In this document: positions 26,418 through 35,380 of the stretch, piece by piece
Layout: every line of letters begins with the position of its first letter
How positions within the stretch are numbered: position 1 is the stretch's first letter
Assembly (NCBI GenBank): GCA_016284315.1
Contig: JAEEOO010000039.1
Coordinates: forward strand, 1 to 45,601
From: Lachnospiraceae bacterium
Lineage (GTDB): Bacteria > Bacillota > Clostridia > Lachnospirales > Lachnospiraceae
Reading direction: 5' to 3'
Length of the DNA stretch: 45,601 nucleotides
Program-made: the position numbers and the translations under genes
The notes under the pieces: model-generated
Told to the model about the DNA's origin: nothing
Seen by the model: only the letters and a program-made list of their open reading frames with translations
Databases searched by the model: none

Positions 26418-29400
26418 TTGAATAAATTCGGAAAAGCTTATTTGGCAACAGCATCTTTCCTTGTTGCCGTTATATGTTTATCTTTTTCAACCGGTGTTCA
26501 TGCGACAAATTCGGATGAAATTGTTGGCGTGGAAGAAAACGGATACGGGAATATCAAAGCAGAAGAAACCGGTATCGGATTGGAATATGATGCAGTAATA
26601 TCAGGCGGCGGATATGCAGCCAGCGGACAGCTTGAAAATATCGGATATTCAACAAAAATATACGATGCGTCCAACGGACTTCCTACATCTGATGCCAACT
26701 ATATTCTTGGCGCCAGTGACGGTAGTATCTGGATAGGCGGTTACAGCGGTATCATCAAGTATGACGGTACTACTTTTACAAGACTTGATACATCCGGGGG
26801 ACTTGCAAACGGCAGAGCTTTATTTGAGGACAGCAAGCATAGAATATGGGTTGGAACCAATGATACCGGAGTATGCGTAATCGATGGTTACAATATAACT
26901 CACTTAACTTATAAGGACGGACTTCCTTCGTCCTCTATTCGTGATTTCGCAGAAGATAACGAAGGTAATGTTTATATCGGAACAACTTCCGGTATTTGCT
27001 ATGCAGATGAAAAATTGATTATTCACAATATAGGTGATTCTAGACTTAATGAGGAGAGAATCTTAAAGATGGATTCCGACTCAGAAGGCAATATTTACGG
27101 TCAAACCAAGAACGGTGTAATTTTTATGATCGTAGATAATAAACTAACCAAAGTTTACAGTGGTGAAGCTCTGAATATACCTAAGATTACTTCTATTTTG
27201 GCAGATCCCAATAAAACCGGTTATGTTTATTTGGGTACAACTTCAAGTACTGTGTATTACGGAAGGTTTGGAACCACAGCGTACAGTATGGATAAAATCT
27301 ATATTGATCCTGTGGATAATGTCCATTGGTTAAGCTATGACTGTGGCAGAGTATGGATTTCTTCCGTAAACGAAATCGGTTATCTTGATGAAAACAATAA
27401 TTTTGTGCAGCTGAATAATCTTCCTATCGACAGTGGAATTGAAATGACCACTTCCGATTATCAGGGAAATATTTGGGTTGCTTCTTCAACTGTGGGCATA
27501 ATGAAGATTGTTGCCAACAGTTTTGTTGATGTTCTTAATTATGCCGGGCTCGATCCACAGGTTACTTACTCAACTTGTATCTTCAGAGATGATCTTTATA
27601 TTGGAACGGATAAGGGCCTTATCATTATTGATAAGACCGGAAATTCCTATGAAAACAAGCTTACAGAATATTTTAAAGGTACCAGAATACGCTGCATAAA
27701 GGCAGGAAACGAAGGAGACATCTGGTTTGGTGCTTATACTAACGATATCGGTCTTGTTCATTTAAAACGAGACGGCTCCGTTGAATACATTACGAAAGAA
27801 GATGGGCTGGCCAGCAACGAGATAAGATGTTTATGCTTTTTAAGTGATGGAACGCTCCTTGTTGGAACCAATGGTGGTTTATCATATGTAAACGATGGAG
27901 CAGTAACCAAAAGTATTACCGGCAATGACGGCTTGAAGAACACTACTGTTCTTACGGTTGAAGAAGGTGTTAAGGGAGTTGTATATGTCGGAACCGACGG
28001 CGGTGGAATGTATGAAATAAATGGTCCCGTATTAAAACAGATTGGCAGGGATGAAGGCCTTACCAGTGATGTTGTTATGCGTATTAAAGAGGACACTAAG
28101 AGAGGTGTTTACTGGATAATCACCTCCAACTCCATTCAGTTTATGAAGAAGGGCGAGATTTACCAGGTAACATCCTTCCCTTATAACAATAACTATGACC
28201 TGTACTTTGATAAAAATGACTATATGTGGATTGTATCTTCCTGGGGTGTATACATGGTTGATGCAGACAGTATGGTTAACGACAAAGTTACTGACTATAG
28301 ATTATATACAATTGAAAACGGTTTGACAGGTACGCCTACGTCTAACGCTTATAGTACTCTCACCAGCGATGGATTTTTCTATATCTCCGGTAGAAACGGC
28401 GTCTGCAAAATAAATATTTATGATTTCTTTGAGCAGAGAATACCTGTAAAGGCAATGCTTGGTGCTGTTTATAGCGGTGAGGATGAGATCCTTCCCGATG
28501 CGAATGGAGTTTACAAACTTCCTTCGGATGCAGGTCGTATTATAATCACACCTTCTGTTATGGACTATACCCTCCTTAATCCGACGGTTAGCGTATATAT
28601 GGAAGGATATGAGGACCAGGGATATAAGGCGCCCTTAAGTAATTTAAATTCTTTGGAGTATACCGGATTGTCCTACGGTAAATATACTCTTCACATATTG
28701 GTTACTGACAGTGCAGAGAAATATGTGATCGATGACAAAACTTTTCAGATTGAAAAGTCAGCTAAATTCAGAGAACTTCCGATTGTAAGATTTGTTACTG
28801 TTATGGTTGTGGCTCTTCTCGTTGGTTTCATTGTATTCCGCGTAATGAAGAGATTTGTCGTTAACAAACAGTACGAACAGATTAAAGCAGCGAAGGAGGA
28901 AGCGGAGAGAGCAAATACCGCTAAATCCAGATTCCTTGCAAACATGTCTCATGAAATTCGAACACCTATAAACACCATCATGGGAATGAATGAGATGATG
29001 TTAAGAGAAGACGCTACCGGTGTACCCAAAGGTTATTTCATGAACATGATGAACTATTCCTTTGATATACGTAATGCATCCGAGTCACTTCTTGGACTTA
29101 TTAACGACGTACTTGATATGTCTAAAATTGAGTCAGGAAAAATGAATCTCGTAGAGATTGAGTATGATACTCAGGAAATGCTCAGATCCATAGTTTCCAT
29201 GATCAGAATGCGAAGTACTGAGAAGGAACTTTTATTTGATGTTGTTATTGATGAAATCCTGCCTACACGTATGTACGGTGATGCAGGTAAAATCAAGCAA
29301 ATTGTTTTGAATCTTCTTACCAACGCGTTAAAGTATACGGAAGTTGGTGGATTCGCTCTTCATGTATCTTTGGAAGAAAGAGAAAACGATATTTGTAAGC

Positions 29401-30719
29401 TTAGATTCTCTGTTAAGGATACGGGTATAGGTGTTAAAGAAGAGGATATGGAAGCACTCTTTACCGCTTACGAGAGACTAGATGAGCAGAAGAACAGCGG
29501 TATTCAGGGTACCGGTCTTGGCCTTGATATTTCGAGAAGATTTGCTGAACTTATGGGTGGTACCCTTGTTTGTGAAAGCGTTTATGGACAGGGCTCTGAC
29601 TTTATCCTGACTGTTTCACAGAAAATAATTGATAAGACTCCCATCGGAATATTCATGGAGCATGATACTAACGCTGCTGCAGGACCTTACGTTCCTCAGT
29701 TCATTGCGCCAGATGCAGACATCCTTGTAGTTGATGATACGCCTATGAACCTTAGCGTTATCAGAGGACTGCTTAAGGCAACCAAGGTATTTGTTACCAC
29801 GGCAACAAGCGGTGAGGAAGCACTTGATAAGATCAGAGAGACAAGATTCAATGTTGTACTGCTTGATCATATGATGCCGGGAATGGATGGTATCGAAACC
29901 TGTGCAAAGATACGAGAATTTGATAAGGACCTTCCCGTATATGCGCTTACAGCTAATGCAACATCAGGTGAAGAATTCTATATTTCCAAGGGCTTTAATG
30001 GCTATCTGTCAAAACCTATAGACAGCCTTGCTCTTGAAAAAGCGATCATGAAGCATCTTCCCGAAGCTATGATGAAGAAACCCGAGGCTTCCGACGCTGT
30101 TGAAGATATTACGGAGATTCCGGAAAATATGCTTTGGATCAAAGAAACAGAAGGAATCGACGCTACAGAAGGTATTAAGAATTCCGGTGGTGTTTCATCG
30201 TACATTTATGCTCTTAAACTGTTCTATGATACTATTTCGGATAATATTAAGGTCATACGAGATGCTTATGATGCCGAGAATATCAGGCTTTATACCATTA
30301 AGGTTCATGCTCTTAAGAGCTCTGCAAGGATAATTGGAGCCTTAGAGCTTTCGGCTCTTGCACTTAGGCTTGAAGAGGCGGGAAATAAGGACGACAGAGA
30401 GTTTATTGACGCGCATACGGATGAACTGCTTAAGAATTATGAAGCGTTTATTGAAAAACTTTCAGGCCTTGATGATGCTGAAGCTGAAGATGATACCGAC
30501 AAGGAAACGATCCCTGATGAGGAACTTAAGGAGGCTTATGAAGCTTTGTCTGAAATGATACCTCAGATGGATTACGATTCGGTAGAAATGATCCTTGATC
30601 AGCTTAAGGATTATGCACTTCCTGCTGAGGCCAAAAAGGCAATAAAGGAAATAGGAAAACTTCTTAAGTTGTTTGACTGGGAAGGCATGGAAAATGCACT
30701 TAAAAAGGTTTATCCATAG
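26418..30719 (+). CDS. Hybrid sensor histidine kinase with beta-propeller sensor, receiver and Hpt
   Basis: The 1433-residue protein starts with a signal-type hydrophobic stretch (likely cut after VHA at 29). About 600 residues of repeated propeller blades follow (for example GLPSSSIRDFAEDNEGNVYI), then a Y_Y_Y-like domain near 700-780 and a membrane segment near 791-813. Inside the cell lie HisKA with phospho-acceptor His845 (MSHEIRTPIN), the ATPase with N box LNLLTNALKYTE, DTGIG and GTGLGL, a receiver with Asp1150 (LLDHMMPGMDG), and an Hpt domain with His1297 (KVHALKSSA). This is a full phosphorelay in one chain, best known from polysaccharide-sensing Bacteroides kinases. The start is TTG, supported by ACGGAGGT 7 bases upstream. 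It has no DNA-binding output, so the phosphate should pass to a partner elsewhere. Confidence 0.93.
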   Translation: MNKFGKAYLATASFLVAVICLSFSTGVHATNSDEIVGVEENGYGNIKAEETGIGLEYDAVISGGGYAASGQLENIGYSTKIYDASNGLPTSDANYILGASDGSIWIGGYSGIIKYDGTTFTRLDTSGGLANGRALFEDSKHRIWVGTNDTGVCVIDGYNITHLTYKDGLPSSSIRDFAEDNEGNVYIGTTSGICYADEKLIIHNIGDSRLNEERILKMDSDSEGNIYGQTKNGVIFMIVDNKLTKVYSGEALNIPKITSILADPNKTGYVYLGTTSSTVYYGRFGTTAYSMDKIYIDPVDNVHWLSYDCGRVWISSVNEIGYLDENNNFVQLNNLPIDSGIEMTTSDYQGNIWVASSTVGIMKIVANSFVDVLNYAGLDPQVTYSTCIFRDDLYIGTDKGLIIIDKTGNSYENKLTEYFKGTRIRCIKAGNEGDIWFGAYTNDIGLVHLKRDGSVEYITKEDGLASNEIRCLCFLSDGTLLVGTNGGLSYVNDGAVTKSITGNDGLKNTTVLTVEEGVKGVVYVGTDGGGMYEINGPVLKQIGRDEGLTSDVVMRIKEDTKRGVYWIITSNSIQFMKKGEIYQVTSFPYNNNYDLYFDKNDYMWIVSSWGVYMVDADSMVNDKVTDYRLYTIENGLTGTPTSNAYSTLTSDGFFYISGRNGVCKINIYDFFEQRIPVKAMLGAVYSGEDEILPDANGVYKLPSDAGRIIITPSVMDYTLLNPTVSVYMEGYEDQGYKAPLSNLNSLEYTGLSYGKYTLHILVTDSAEKYVIDDKTFQIEKSAKFRELPIVRFVTVMVVALLVGFIVFRVMKRFVVNKQYEQIKAAKEEAERANTAKSRFLANMSHEIRTPINTIMGMNEMMLREDATGVPKGYFMNMMNYSFDIRNASESLLGLINDVLDMSKIESGKMNLVEIEYDTQEMLRSIVSMIRMRSTEKELLFDVVIDEILPTRMYGDAGKIKQIVLNLLTNALKYTEVGGFALHVSLEERENDICKLRFSVKDTGIGVKEEDMEALFTAYERLDEQKNSGIQGTGLGLDISRRFAELMGGTLVCESVYGQGSDFILTVSQKIIDKTPIGIFMEHDTNAAAGPYVPQFIAPDADILVVDDTPMNLSVIRGLLKATKVFVTTATSGEEALDKIRETRFNVVLLDHMMPGMDGIETCAKIREFDKDLPVYALTANATSGEEFYISKGFNGYLSKPIDSLALEKAIMKHLPEAMMKKPEASDAVEDITEIPENMLWIKETEGIDATEGIKNSGGVSSYIYALKLFYDTISDNIKVIRDAYDAENIRLYTIKVHALKSSARIIGALELSALALRLEEAGNKDDREFIDAHTDELLKNYEAFIEKLSGLDDAEAEDDTDKETIPDEELKEAYEALSEMIPQMDYDSVEMILDQLKDYALPAEAKKAIKEIGKLLKLFDWEGMENALKKVYP

Positions 30720-30746
30720 AGATCGCTCTACATAAGGAGAGATGAG

Positions 30747-33125
30747 ATGATAGATTTTATCAGAGCACATCAATTGAATATCATGCTGTTACTTTGCGGA
30801 TGCTGCGGCATCATGGTATTTCTGCTTGCTATTACCAGATTTCTTTCCAGGAGCAGAAAGATCATTTTGATGTGCATGGAAACTGTATCATTTTTCCTTT
30901 TGTGGTTTGACCGCATGGCTTATATATATGCCGGTGATGTAAGCAGAACAGGCTATTTAATGGTCAGGTTAAGTAATTTCCTTGTTTTCTTTTTAACTTC
31001 CGGTACGGTATTTGTGTTTAATTTCTATTTGACTGACTGGCTGGTCACAGAAGGAAAAATGGAAAAGATACCCGCCCGAATGAAGATAGTTACATATATT
31101 TCAGCTTTGGGAATGTTGATGGCAGTTATTTCCAATTTTACGGGACTATATTACTATTTTGACGAAACCAACACTTATCACAGAGGTTCGGGATTCTATA
31201 TTGCTTATATCTTCCCTATTGTTGGCCCTATAATACAGTTTACGGTTATACAGCAGTTTAGGAAGATATACAGCAAAGTTATCTATATTTCACTTTTGCT
31301 CTATATTTTTGTTCCCATAATCTGCGGTTTAGCCCAGATTATCCTTTATGGAATATCCATTGTCAATATGGCAATGGTTGCTGTTTCTGTTTCGCTCTAT
31401 ATTTTTACATATATTGATATAAATGATACGGTACAACGCGCCCATGAAATCGAAATCCAGAACATGAAGGGTGAACAGGTCAGGATGCAGAAGCTTTTCG
31501 ACCAGACCGCTATGGCTTTTGTTATGGCTGTTGAAAAGAAGGACGACTATTCAAAAGGAAAAGCGGTCAGAGTTGCGGAATACGCAAGAAAGATTGCCGA
31601 AATGGCCGGTAAAGACGAGGATCTCTGCCGGAAGGCTTATTATGCAGGACTTCTTCATGACGTTGGCCTTATCGGAATTCCGGACAGTGTTATCATGAGT
31701 GACACGGATCCTGATAAGAGAAATACCGAGGTTATGAGACAGAAACCTGTTATCGGTCGTGAGATCCTTTCGAATATAACCGAGTTTCCTTTTCTTGGTA
31801 TAAGCGCCGGTTCCAGCCATGAAAAGTATGATGGATCGGGATACCCTGAGGGACTTAAAGGTGAACAGATCCCTGAGATAGCAAGGATCGTTGGGGTGGC
31901 TGATTCTTATGTTACCATGACATCAAAAAAGAGATATCGAGATGCAAAGCCTGATTTCATGGTAAGAGAAGCATTTGTTAAAGACGGTGGACTTGCTTAC
32001 GATCCCAAATTTGCGAATATCATGGTCAAGATCATTGATGAAGAGGGAAGGAAGAAGAAAGAAGTTGAATCCAGGGTTATCGAAAAAGCGATCTTTTGTA
32101 AAGAATATAGAGATCAGATAACCAATGGTATCGTCATTGACAAAAAGGTAAAACGTATAACCTTTAAGGTGCGCAGTAATCTGACGGGAACAGAAGGTTT
32201 TTCCTCGCCATCCGCAATTCTCTTTGATTCCTTTGACGGAAGAGTACACAGAGATCAGAAGAATGTCGATGCATATCAGTATCTTGAATTCGCAGAGTTC
32301 TGGTTTGATGAAAACTTCATCACAACCGGCGCCCGCAAGATCGTGGTAGACAGCTCAGAGAGACATTACGATGTACCTATGGAGATCAGATCGGATACCG
32401 ATACATTATTTGAGATCGTCATCGGAAGATACGAGGACCATTTAAGGGTTACATTAAAGACAGCGGCCCTTGAAAGAACTTTAATTGTTGCTCTTCCTGA
32501 CAGAACTAAGACCACATACTTAAGTCTTACGGGTGAGAATTGTGATATTACAGAGATAGCAGTAAGCGATGCCGGATCTGAATTAACCTTTGGTGATATC
32601 CCAAGGATCGCAGATGAGATCAGCTATATCAATCATATTGAATCGGATATCGAAAACCTCCAGATCGACAGAACTCGTTCAGCTACGACAAAAGGTGTGG
32701 AGATAGGAAGAAGACTTAAGCTTTGTTTCCATACTATGAGCCTTCCGGGAGCCAATCTTGTATGGCATTGTCCTTATGTTGTTTTATTCTATTCCGACGA
32801 TGGAAAGGTTAATGGACCTAATTATAAGGAATATGCGCTTTTAAAGATCAATGGTGAAAACGAGGGTTCGGATGAGTTTTCCGAAAATAGATTTGTTATG
32901 AAGCGTACTTCCGAATTCCCCGGTTGGGATGATTGGAAAGAAATAAACAAGCGGGGACTTGAGTGTGAGATCAATATTGAAAAGAGAGGTAATCAGATAT
33001 TAACAAGAACTGAAAATCTCGGAATAATCATTGATAATACAACGACCATAACAGGTGATGCCGGAAAGGTTTATGCCGCTTTAACCGGAGACCAGGTTGC
33101 ACTTACGGATATTCGTATTAGATAA
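30747..33125 (+). CDS. Multi-pass membrane protein with degenerate HD-GYP domain and beta-rich C-terminus
   Basis: This 792-residue protein has about seven hydrophobic segments in residues 1-224, then an HD-GYP-like domain at about 255-435, then ~350 residues rich in beta strands that I do not recognise. The HD-GYP domain keeps His304-Asp305, His358, the YDGSGYP motif (361-367) and Asp386, but Lys272 replaces the first metal His, Lys333 replaces the His of the MKxH motif, Ser357 replaces the first His of HHE, and HDxGK reads HDVGL. It is probably not an active phosphodiesterase and may bind nucleotide or partners instead. AAGGAG precedes the ATG. It is last in the operon, 27 bases after the kinase gene, and is followed by a terminator. 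Confidence 0.85.
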   Translation: MIDFIRAHQLNIMLLLCGCCGIMVFLLAITRFLSRSRKIILMCMETVSFFLLWFDRMAYIYAGDVSRTGYLMVRLSNFLVFFLTSGTVFVFNFYLTDWLVTEGKMEKIPARMKIVTYISALGMLMAVISNFTGLYYYFDETNTYHRGSGFYIAYIFPIVGPIIQFTVIQQFRKIYSKVIYISLLLYIFVPIICGLAQIILYGISIVNMAMVAVSVSLYIFTYIDINDTVQRAHEIEIQNMKGEQVRMQKLFDQTAMAFVMAVEKKDDYSKGKAVRVAEYARKIAEMAGKDEDLCRKAYYAGLLHDVGLIGIPDSVIMSDTDPDKRNTEVMRQKPVIGREILSNITEFPFLGISAGSSHEKYDGSGYPEGLKGEQIPEIARIVGVADSYVTMTSKKRYRDAKPDFMVREAFVKDGGLAYDPKFANIMVKIIDEEGRKKKEVESRVIEKAIFCKEYRDQITNGIVIDKKVKRITFKVRSNLTGTEGFSSPSAILFDSFDGRVHRDQKNVDAYQYLEFAEFWFDENFITTGARKIVVDSSERHYDVPMEIRSDTDTLFEIVIGRYEDHLRVTLKTAALERTLIVALPDRTKTTYLSLTGENCDITEIAVSDAGSELTFGDIPRIADEISYINHIESDIENLQIDRTRSATTKGVEIGRRLKLCFHTMSLPGANLVWHCPYVVLFYSDDGKVNGPNYKEYALLKINGENEGSDEFSENRFVMKRTSEFPGWDDWKEINKRGLECEINIEKRGNQILTRTENLGIIIDNTTTITGDAGKVYAALTGDQVALTDIRIR

Positions 33126-33148
33126 AATTTAATTGATTTTTTTAAATT

Positions 33149-33200
33149 GAGCGGTTATACTGTTTGAGTCTATGTTGATTTCAACTATAACCGCTCTTTG
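33149..33200 (+). terminator. Terminator after the signalling operon
   Basis: GAGCGGTTATA and TATAACCGCTC form a perfect 11-bp stem around a 26-base loop, which itself can fold at GTTGATTTCAAC. TTTGTTTT follows. Confidence 0.75.
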
Positions 33201-33324
33201 TTTTACTTTGAGAGTGATTTCCCCGAACACCGATGGAATATGAATATAATGTATTTTTATCTGTGAATAAGACATTTGTCTTGTTTGTATTTGTAAATTT
33301 TCTGTAAAACTTGTAAACGCTAGG

Positions 33325-33373
33325 TTGAATATTAATATATTAATGTTATAATACAAGTAAGAAAATCTTACTT
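33325..33373 (+). promoter_or_regulatory. Promoter and palindromic operators of the toxin-antitoxin cassette
   Basis: TTGAAT (33325-33330) and TATAAT (33347-33352, extended by TG) are 16 bases apart. The spacer contains ATTAATATATTAAT (33331-33344), a perfect 14-bp palindrome. Just after the -10, AAGTAAGA-AAA-TCTTACTT (33355-33373) is a perfect 8-bp inverted repeat over the likely transcription start. Both are well placed for repression by the AbrB-type antitoxin encoded next. Confidence 0.7.
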
Positions 33374-33388
33374 TTGGAGGAAAAACAT

Positions 33389-33661
33389 ATGAGTATTATT
33401 GCAGAAGTTACATCCGTTTCTTCTAAAGGACAGGTTGTATTACCTAAGAATGTTCGTGAAGCTTTATCTCTTGAAACCGGTTCTAAACTTTTGGTTTTTA
33501 CAGATGGCGATAATATTTTGCTAAAACCTATCTGTGAGCCTGATATCAAAGAATTTGATAGTCTTATGAAAGAATCAAGTAAGTGGGCTAAAGAGGTTGG
33601 TATGACGGAGAATGACATAGAAGATGCTATTAGAGAGGTAAGGAAAAAGAAAAAGAAATAA
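33389..33661 (+). CDS. AbrB/SpoVT-domain antitoxin
   Basis: This 90-residue protein has an N-terminal swapped-hairpin DNA-binding domain of the AbrB/MazE/SpoVT type: EVTSVSSKGQVVLPKNVREAL then GSKLLVFTDGDNILLKP. The C-terminal half is helical and charged, ending in a Lys-rich tail, and should wrap the toxin. GGAGG lies 8 bases before the ATG; an in-frame TTG that overlaps that site is not used. The PIN gene starts on the base after its stop codon, the standard antitoxin-toxin order. It probably represses its own promoter through the palindromes upstream. Confidence 0.9.
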   Translation: MSIIAEVTSVSSKGQVVLPKNVREALSLETGSKLLVFTDGDNILLKPICEPDIKEFDSLMKESSKWAKEVGMTENDIEDAIREVRKKKKK

Positions 33662-34063
33662 ATGCAGATTGTTATTGATACTAACGTTATAGCGTCAGCT
33701 ATTTTCTTTGGCGGAAATCCAAAGAAGATCATTGATTATGTTATGAACGGAACGATAGACGCTTTTGTTTCAAAAGATATTTTGGAAGAATATATCGATA
33801 CCGTGAATTATCTTAAGTGTAAATTTCCTAGAAAACATCCTGTAATTCCACTAGTTCACATTGAGTCTAAATGTAAGTTAATTGATGTTAAATCGAAGTT
33901 TGATATTTGCAGAGATCCCGATGATAATAAATTTTTAGAATGCGCATATGATGCCAATTGCTATTATATAGTTAGTGGCGATAAAGATTTACTTTCAATA
34001 GAGTATTTTAAAGGTATTAATATACTAACCGTTTCCGAGTTCTTAAAAATATTAGAGAATTAA
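33662..34063 (+). CDS. PIN-domain toxin (putative ribonuclease)
   Basis: PIN toxins are metal-dependent RNases that cut tRNA, rRNA or mRNA. The 133-residue protein shows the acidic active site: Asp6 in VIDTNVIASA, Glu42/Glu43 in ILEEY, Asp85-Asp88 in CRDPDDNKFLECA, and Asp107/Asp109 in VSGDKDLL. It fits the family of PIN toxins whose antitoxins carry AbrB- or RHH-type DNA-binding domains. TAAATG joins it to the antitoxin gene, with no separate ribosome site, so it is translationally coupled. Codon use is AT-rich compared with the neighbouring housekeeping genes. Confidence 0.9.
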   Translation: MQIVIDTNVIASAIFFGGNPKKIIDYVMNGTIDAFVSKDILEEYIDTVNYLKCKFPRKHPVIPLVHIESKCKLIDVKSKFDICRDPDDNKFLECAYDANCYYIVSGDKDLLSIEYFKGINILTVSEFLKILEN

Positions 34064-34073
34064 GAGGTTTATT

Positions 34074-35267
34074 ATGTATTCTGTTACTGGAAGAATTCAA
34101 TCTATAAAACAGCCTAGAGGAGGCTATTTACCAGTCAAATCTTTTGAAATAGATGTACTTCAGGATGAAAACACTTTACTGGATGGAGAATCTCTCAGCC
34201 CAGGATTGATTGGTACGGCTGTAGATTATCTTACAAGGTTTATGTGCGGAGCTGATTCAAAAAATGCTTTTAATATTTCTATATTAGGGGCAAAACTTAT
34301 TAATGACGAGAAATATGCACTGACGCTTGTTAATAAAATCAAAGGTTTAGACGACAAATCTATATATACTGCTTGCCAAATTGTGGGATACGATGTTGTT
34401 TTCAGAGCAGGTTCATCTGGATATAAAGAAGTAAGAGATATTAAAGCAACAGAAGTTGATATTACAAATGTTCGTACAATGGTAAATAGGTCATTAGCGT
34501 TTATTGAAAAATATGGCCCCATAGTACTTGATGGTTTTACATTTGAAGGAGGATATACAAGAATTGTTAGTTCAGGAGATGGTGACTATTTAACAGCTGA
34601 TACATTATGGGATTTTAAAGTATCAAAAAATAAACCTACTAGTAAGCATACTTTACAAATTCTAATGTATTATATTATGGGGTTACATTCCATAAATAAT
34701 AACTACTTTGAATCATTACAGTATTTAGGAATATTTAATCCCAGATTGAATACTGTATATAGAGTGTATATAAATAATATACCACAGGCAGTTTTGGATG
34801 AAGTTACATACAGTGTTATAGGATATGGAAATTACGATGGAGAGACAGAATATGGGGATGAAGCTTCAAGAGAGTATTCTGTTAAAGAAGTAGCTCAAAG
34901 ATATGGCGTAAGTGAAAACAAAATCCGTAAAGACTGTTTTGATTTAGGTTTGCCACACTATAAAAAAGGTAATAAATATCTCATAGATAGTATGGAGTTA
35001 TTGAAATGGGAAATTGAGACAGTCTATATTCCGATAGGTCGTAATGATCGATTTATTCTTCCGGGATATTTAATCTATATGGATTGTTTGGAAGAAGAAT
35101 TAATTGAGGCTAGGAAATCAGGGAATAAGGAATTAGTAAAGAAGATTAAAGCAGAAATCAAATCAAGAAAGATTGTTAATAATACAAAAACATCTTTTTT
35201 GATTATTTTTCTAATAATATTTATAGTGATGGCAGGAGCTTTATTGTTATATCTTTTAGTTATATAA
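34074..35267 (+). CDS. RecB-like PD-(D/E)XK protein fused to HTH and C-terminal membrane anchor
   Basis: No named family comes to mind for the 397-residue whole. Residues ~100-215 fit the RecB/Cas4-type nuclease core: GDGD with Asp171, Asp180-Phe-Lys182 (LWDFKVSK) as the D-x-K motif, and Gln195 with Tyr199 in TLQILMYY as the QxxxY motif. Residues ~267-312 resemble an excisionase/MerR-type helix-turn-helix (YSVKEVAQRYGVSENKIRKD). A charged helix precedes a C-terminal membrane segment at about 374-396. This predicts a membrane-tethered DNA-binding nuclease, or a nuclease-fold protein with another role. AAGAGG lies 6 bases before the ATG, 10 bases after the PIN gene, so it belongs to the same transcript. 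Base composition is clearly more AT-rich than the flanks, suggesting transfer. Confidence 0.72.
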   Translation: MYSVTGRIQSIKQPRGGYLPVKSFEIDVLQDENTLLDGESLSPGLIGTAVDYLTRFMCGADSKNAFNISILGAKLINDEKYALTLVNKIKGLDDKSIYTACQIVGYDVVFRAGSSGYKEVRDIKATEVDITNVRTMVNRSLAFIEKYGPIVLDGFTFEGGYTRIVSSGDGDYLTADTLWDFKVSKNKPTSKHTLQILMYYIMGLHSINNNYFESLQYLGIFNPRLNTVYRVYINNIPQAVLDEVTYSVIGYGNYDGETEYGDEASREYSVKEVAQRYGVSENKIRKDCFDLGLPHYKKGNKYLIDSMELLKWEIETVYIPIGRNDRFILPGYLIYMDCLEEELIEARKSGNKELVKKIKAEIKSRKIVNNTKTSFLIIFLIIFIVMAGALLLYLLVI

Positions 35268-35380
35268 AACAAAAGGTAATTCTAACTGTATATTTTGAGT
35301 ATTAAAACACTTGGTTTCCTAAAAAACAAGCTATTTCGCTAATTATTTATTATAGTTTGTAAATCAGTTTTATTTTACAC
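35268..35380. other. Intergenic AT-rich spacer after the accessory cassette
   Basis: About 110 bases with no convincing gene, hairpin terminator or promoter. It is the right edge of the AT-rich cassette, before the trp promoter. Confidence 0.5.
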
